Shown here: positions 5,127 to 8,033 of the stretch, in pieces
Numbering within the stretch: the stretch's first letter is position 1
How the letters are laid out: each line of letters begins with the position of its first letter
DNA from: Ruminococcaceae bacterium UBA3323
Lineage (GTDB): Bacteria > Bacillota > Clostridia > Oscillospirales > Acutalibacteraceae
Assembly: GCA_002361935.1 (NCBI GenBank)
Contig: DESD01000070.1
Coordinates: forward strand, 690 to 8,722
Direction of reading: 5' to 3'
Length of the DNA: 8,033 nucleotides
The notes under the pieces: generated by a model
What the model was told of the DNA's origin: nothing
What the model saw: only the letters and a program-made list of their open reading frames with translations
Database searches by the model: none
Made by a program: the position numbers and the translations under genes

Positions 5127-7577
5127 ATGAAAAAAATCAGCTTAAACGGCAAATGGAATATGTTTTTAAAGTCAGCAGGAAGAAGCTATACGGCAAATGT
5201 GCCATGCTCTGATTACAGCGCTATGCTTGACGAAAAGGCAATTCCCGATCCTTTTTATGCATCAAATGAAAAGGACTGCCTTTTTATTTCCGAGTCAGAC
5301 AAAACCTTTGAAAGAAGCTTTATTCTGAAAAAAGAAGAGCTTGATAAGAATTATATCATTTTATCCTGCAAAATGCTTGATACACTTTGTGAAATCTATA
5401 TAAACAATACTTTAATCGGAAAAGGGCAGAATGCATATGTCGGATACGAATTTGACATTAAAAAAGCAGTTAAAGAGGGAGAAAACCAAATAAAAATCGA
5501 ATTTAAATCGCCTGTAAACTATGTTACCGAGAGGCAGAAAGAAAATCCGCTTCCCAGAAATGCAAACGGCATAAACGGCGTGCCCTACATAAGAAAGCCT
5601 GCCTGCCATTTTGGATGGGACTGGGGAATCAATCTGCCGTTTTCGGGAATAATCGGCGATATGGATTTATTGCTTTATGACGAGGGAATAACTGATTTTT
5701 ATGTTGATCAGACACATGAAAACGGAACAGTTACATTGGATATAACAGCAATAGGAAACGGAACAGCCGTCGGAGAAATCATTTCCCCGAACGGAAATGT
5801 AATTCCGCTTGAATTCACGGATAACAAAACAAGTGTAACCATTGAAAACCCCGAGCTTTGGTGGACCTATGAGCTTTCGGAAAAGGATACACAGCCATTA
5901 TATACAATCAACATTAACGGCATTACCAGGAAAATCGGACTTCGCACCATAACACTTAACCGGGAAAATGATGCATACGGAAGCAATTTCCAGTTTGTCT
6001 TAAACGGTGTGCCGATATTTGCAAAGGGTGCAAACCTGATTCCCCCAAATGCAATGGCAGACAAAGTAACAGAAGACGATTTAATAAAGCTGATTGATGA
6101 CGCCCGCCTTGCCAATATGAATATGATAAGAATCTGGGGCGGCGGATATTACGGCTCAGATACACTTTATGATTTATGCGATGAAAAAGGTATCCTGATT
6201 TGGCAGGATTTCATGTTTGCCTGCCTTATGTATCCTTTTTACGAAAAGGAATTTTTGGATAATGTAAAAGAGGAAATTGCCTATAATGTAAAAAGACTCC
6301 GCCATCATGCTTCGCTTGCCTTATGGTGCGGCAATAACGAAATTGAATTTATGTTTGCACATCTTCCCGAAAGCCAGAAGATTGTGAAATGGTATAAGAA
6401 ATTCTTTTATGAAATCCTGCCGGAGGAAATCAGAAAAGAAGATAAATCAACCTCTTACATAGAAACCTCGCCGATCGGAAGAGGCTTCAGAAAAAACATA
6501 ACCGCCGATAATTGGGGTGACACCCATATGTGGCACGTTTGGCACGGAAGCCAAAATCTTAAATATTACAGAAAGAGAATGACAAGATTTTGCAGCGAAT
6601 ACGGAATGGAATCCCTGCCGAGCATGGACTGTATAAAAGAATTTGCCCCGGCCGACGAGCTTTCGCTTTATTCAAAAACCATGCTTTATCATCAGAAATG
6701 CCTTAGCGGAAACAGCAAAATGTTTTTCTATCTGCTTGAAAGATATAACGAGCCTGAAAGCTTTGAGAATCTGATTTATTTTACCGGGCTTACACAAATG
6801 GAATGCATACGGGATGCAACAGAGCACTGGCGCAGAAACAAGGGCAGATGCAACGGATCACTCTGGTGGCAGTATAATGACTGCTGGGGCGCTCCAAGCT
6901 GGTCATCCGTTGATTTCTTCGGAAAATGGAAACCGCTTATGTATGCATCAAAGGAATTCAACAAACCGTTTACCATTTCATTTGAAGATAAGAAAAACAA
7001 ATTGGGTGTTTATATTATCAACGATACATTGGAGAAAAAGCAATGCTCGGTTCAGGTTGGAATTTACGATTTTTCAGGCAATGCCATTCTTGAAAAAAGC
7101 CTTAACCTGAATGTTGATGCAAATATATCCGAAAAGGCAGTTGAAATTCCCGTTTCTTCCGTAAACAAAAAGAACTGTTATGTCATGGCAAGGCTGGAAA
7201 GCAACGGCAAGCTTGTTGCCGAACGGACAAAGGTGCTTCTTCCCGAAAGAAAGCTTAAACTTCAGAAAGCCAAAATTAAGTGCAGCGTAATAAACAATCA
7301 GATTATTCTGGAAAGCAACACCTTTGCAAGGCAGGTTTTTGTGGATATCAAAGGTGTAAATATTCCCCTTTCCGAAAACGGATTTGATTTGTTGCCGAAC
7401 CAAAAGAAAACCATTACACTTTCAAATAACGGATTTATCAATCCCGAAAATGTAACGGTTAAATGTGTGAACAATATTGAATGTAAAATATCAAATATCG
7501 GCAGATTTTTATACAGAGTTAAATTCGTTCTGCAGCCTGTAAACTTTGCAAATATGATTTATTATTCAATCAGTTAA
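5127..7577 (+). CDS. Beta-mannosidase, glycoside hydrolase family 2
   Basis: This enzyme hydrolyses terminal non-reducing beta-D-mannose, for example from Man-beta-1,4-GlcNAc or manno-oligosaccharides. The 816 residues fit full-length GH2 beta-mannosidases. There is an N-terminal jelly-roll sugar-binding domain (about 1-180, with the family motif HFGWDWG at 161-167), an immunoglobulin-like domain (about 185-280), and a catalytic TIM barrel (about 285-610). The barrel holds GAN (301-303), RIWGGG (335-340), WCGNNE with acid/base E405, FCSEYGM with nucleophile E491, and LWWQYNDCW (579-587). C-terminal beta domains follow. No signal peptide is present (MKKISLNGKW), so it works in the cytosol on imported disaccharides or short oligosaccharides. 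The last 24 residues (RFLYRVKFVLQPVNFANMIY and on) form a basic, aromatic tail after the last beta domain. Divergent to nanE, with a possible shared operator, which points to N-glycan use. Confidence 0.94.
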   Translation: MKKISLNGKWNMFLKSAGRSYTANVPCSDYSAMLDEKAIPDPFYASNEKDCLFISESDKTFERSFILKKEELDKNYIILSCKMLDTLCEIYINNTLIGKGQNAYVGYEFDIKKAVKEGENQIKIEFKSPVNYVTERQKENPLPRNANGINGVPYIRKPACHFGWDWGINLPFSGIIGDMDLLLYDEGITDFYVDQTHENGTVTLDITAIGNGTAVGEIISPNGNVIPLEFTDNKTSVTIENPELWWTYELSEKDTQPLYTININGITRKIGLRTITLNRENDAYGSNFQFVLNGVPIFAKGANLIPPNAMADKVTEDDLIKLIDDARLANMNMIRIWGGGYYGSDTLYDLCDEKGILIWQDFMFACLMYPFYEKEFLDNVKEEIAYNVKRLRHHASLALWCGNNEIEFMFAHLPESQKIVKWYKKFFYEILPEEIRKEDKSTSYIETSPIGRGFRKNITADNWGDTHMWHVWHGSQNLKYYRKRMTRFCSEYGMESLPSMDCIKEFAPADELSLYSKTMLYHQKCLSGNSKMFFYLLERYNEPESFENLIYFTGLTQMECIRDATEHWRRNKGRCNGSLWWQYNDCWGAPSWSSVDFFGKWKPLMYASKEFNKPFTISFEDKKNKLGVYIINDTLEKKQCSVQVGIYDFSGNAILEKSLNLNVDANISEKAVEIPVSSVNKKNCYVMARLESNGKLVAERTKVLLPERKLKLQKAKIKCSVINNQIILESNTFARQVFVDIKGVNIPLSENGFDLLPNQKKTITLSNNGFINPENVTVKCVNNIECKISNIGRFLYRVKFVLQPVNFANMIYYSIS

Positions 7578-7613
7578 ATAGCAAACCAAAAATTCTGCAT
7601 TTTTAATAAACTG

Positions 7614-7642
7614 AAAAAGTTCCCTCTGTGAGGGAACTTTTT
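7614..7642. terminator. Bidirectional intrinsic terminator between the beta-mannosidase and the partial repeat-protein gene
   Basis: A perfect 12-bp stem (AAAAAGTTCCCT paired with AGGGAACTTTTT) has a 5-base loop CTGTG that could close one further C-G pair. A and T tracts at its outer ends make it functional in both directions. It lies 37 bases after the mannosidase stop codon and 13 bases after (on the minus strand) the stop codon of the convergent gene. Confidence 0.92.
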
Positions 7643-7654
7643 GCTTTAATATAC

Positions 7655-8033
7655 TTACTTTCTTTTCGCATTTACCACACTACTGTAGTTTGAGGTTGCA
7701 TTCTTGTTTTTGCTTGTTACTGCTCTTACCTTGTAGCTGTAGGTTTTGCCCTTTGCCGCTACTGCTGTTGTAAATGACGTTGATGATGTTGTTTTCATCA
7801 GCTTGTAACTGCCATTTGCCTGTTTGATATACAACTGATAGGAGGTTGCTCCCGTTACCTTTCCCCAGGATAATTTAAACGAACCGTTCTTGTTGACTGC
7901 CACCTTTAAGGATGGCGTCTGTAATTTTTTATTGTTCGTTGCACTGAAGGCACTGCTGAAATTTGAATCTGCTGACTTATTGCTGTCATTTACCGCAAAC
8001 ACTTTGTATGTATATTTCTTTCCGTACTGGGCT
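7655..8033 (-). CDS. FN3-like repeat protein, C-terminal part (5' end outside window)
   Basis: The minus-strand frame is open from the right edge to the TAA at 7657-7655, giving 125 visible residues. It starts within one module (AQYGKKYTYKVFAVND) and ends with one complete FN3-like module (residues 37-125). That module carries NGSFKLSWGKVTGA, SYQLYIKQANGSYKLMKTT, FTTAVAAKGKTYSYKVRAV and a basic C-terminus NAKRK. These modules are close paralogues of the three C-terminal modules of the NlpC/P60 protein at 1245-3269. By analogy this is probably the end of another exported cell-surface protein or enzyme, whose N-terminal domain is unseen. No sortase or membrane anchor ends it. A GTG at 8002 is not a start: the codons upstream continue the repeat pattern. 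Confidence 0.88.
   Translation of the reverse strand, partial: AQYGKKYTYKVFAVNDSNKSADSNFSSAFSATNNKKLQTPSLKVAVNKNGSFKLSWGKVTGATSYQLYIKQANGSYKLMKTTSSTSFTTAVAAKGKTYSYKVRAVTSKNKNATSNYSSVVNAKRK
7655..8033 (-). repeat. FN3-like modules paralogous to those at 1248-2069
   Basis: One complete and one partial module share SWxKxxGA, Y-K-L-M-K-T-T, FTTAVAA and YxYKxxAV with the modules of the NlpC/P60 gene about 5.6 kb away on the same strand. The plus-strand string GTTGTAAA (near 7768) sits at the same module position. This shows common origin, and the two sites could recombine. Confidence 0.8.

Noticed and set aside
7655..8002. A complete 115-residue gene starting at a GTG at 8002
   Set aside because: The frame continues open to the window edge and the upstream codons (AQYGKKYTYK) continue the FN3-like repeat. 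The GTG is an internal valine.
1..8033. A new defence, toxin-antitoxin, secondary metabolite or mobile system
   Set aside because: All genes fall in recognisable families with ordinary spacing, and no transposase, integrase, terminal repeats or unexplained gene block is present.

Overview
The window suggests a low-to-moderate GC Bacillota chromosome, most likely a gut-type Clostridia. The reasons are AAAGGAG/GAGGTG ribosome binding sites, near-consensus sigma-A promoters, a clostridial-looking ECF sigma/anti-sigma pair, a secreted NlpC/P60 protein with fibronectin-III-like repeats, and a sialic acid operon next to a beta-mannosidase. Genus cannot be decided from the sequence alone. No rRNA, tRNA, CRISPR array, insertion sequence or phage gene is visible. 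Genes are tightly packed: the longest stretch without a gene is about 156 bases.

Layout. Positions 1-212 (+) hold the C-terminal end of an ECF-type sigma factor. It overlaps by 8 bases a membrane-anchored zinc-finger anti-sigma factor (205-1200, +). A strong bidirectional terminator (1201-1240) separates this pair from the convergent secreted NlpC/P60 peptidase with five C-terminal repeat modules (1245-3269, -). That gene has its own consensus promoter at 3303-3331. Upstream of it, on the same strand and ending in its own terminator, is the two-gene operon nanE-nanA (4970-3415, -). Its stop and start codons overlap as TAATG. Divergent from nanE is a cytoplasmic GH2 beta-mannosidase (5127-7577, +). 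A second bidirectional terminator (7614-7642) follows, then the 3' end of another repeat protein (7655-8033, -) whose modules are paralogous to those of the NlpC/P60 protein.

How the genes may work together. NanA cleaves N-acetylneuraminate to ManNAc and pyruvate, and NanE epimerises ManNAc-6-P to GlcNAc-6-P. The kinase needed between them, the transporter and nagA/nagB are not in the window. A beta-mannosidase next door fits degradation of host N-glycans, which carry terminal sialic acid and a Man-beta-1,4-GlcNAc core. The intergenic region contains a perfect 26-bp palindrome over the nanE promoter. A 9-bp copy of its half-site (TTGATGTTA) overlaps the -10 of the mannosidase promoter, so one regulator may control both units. 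The sigma/anti-sigma pair is probably a separate envelope-signal regulator. No genuinely new system is evident. The most interesting signals are the shared divergent operator, the unusual repeat modules of the surface proteins, and the sialic acid cassette lying between two paralogous repeat-protein genes.
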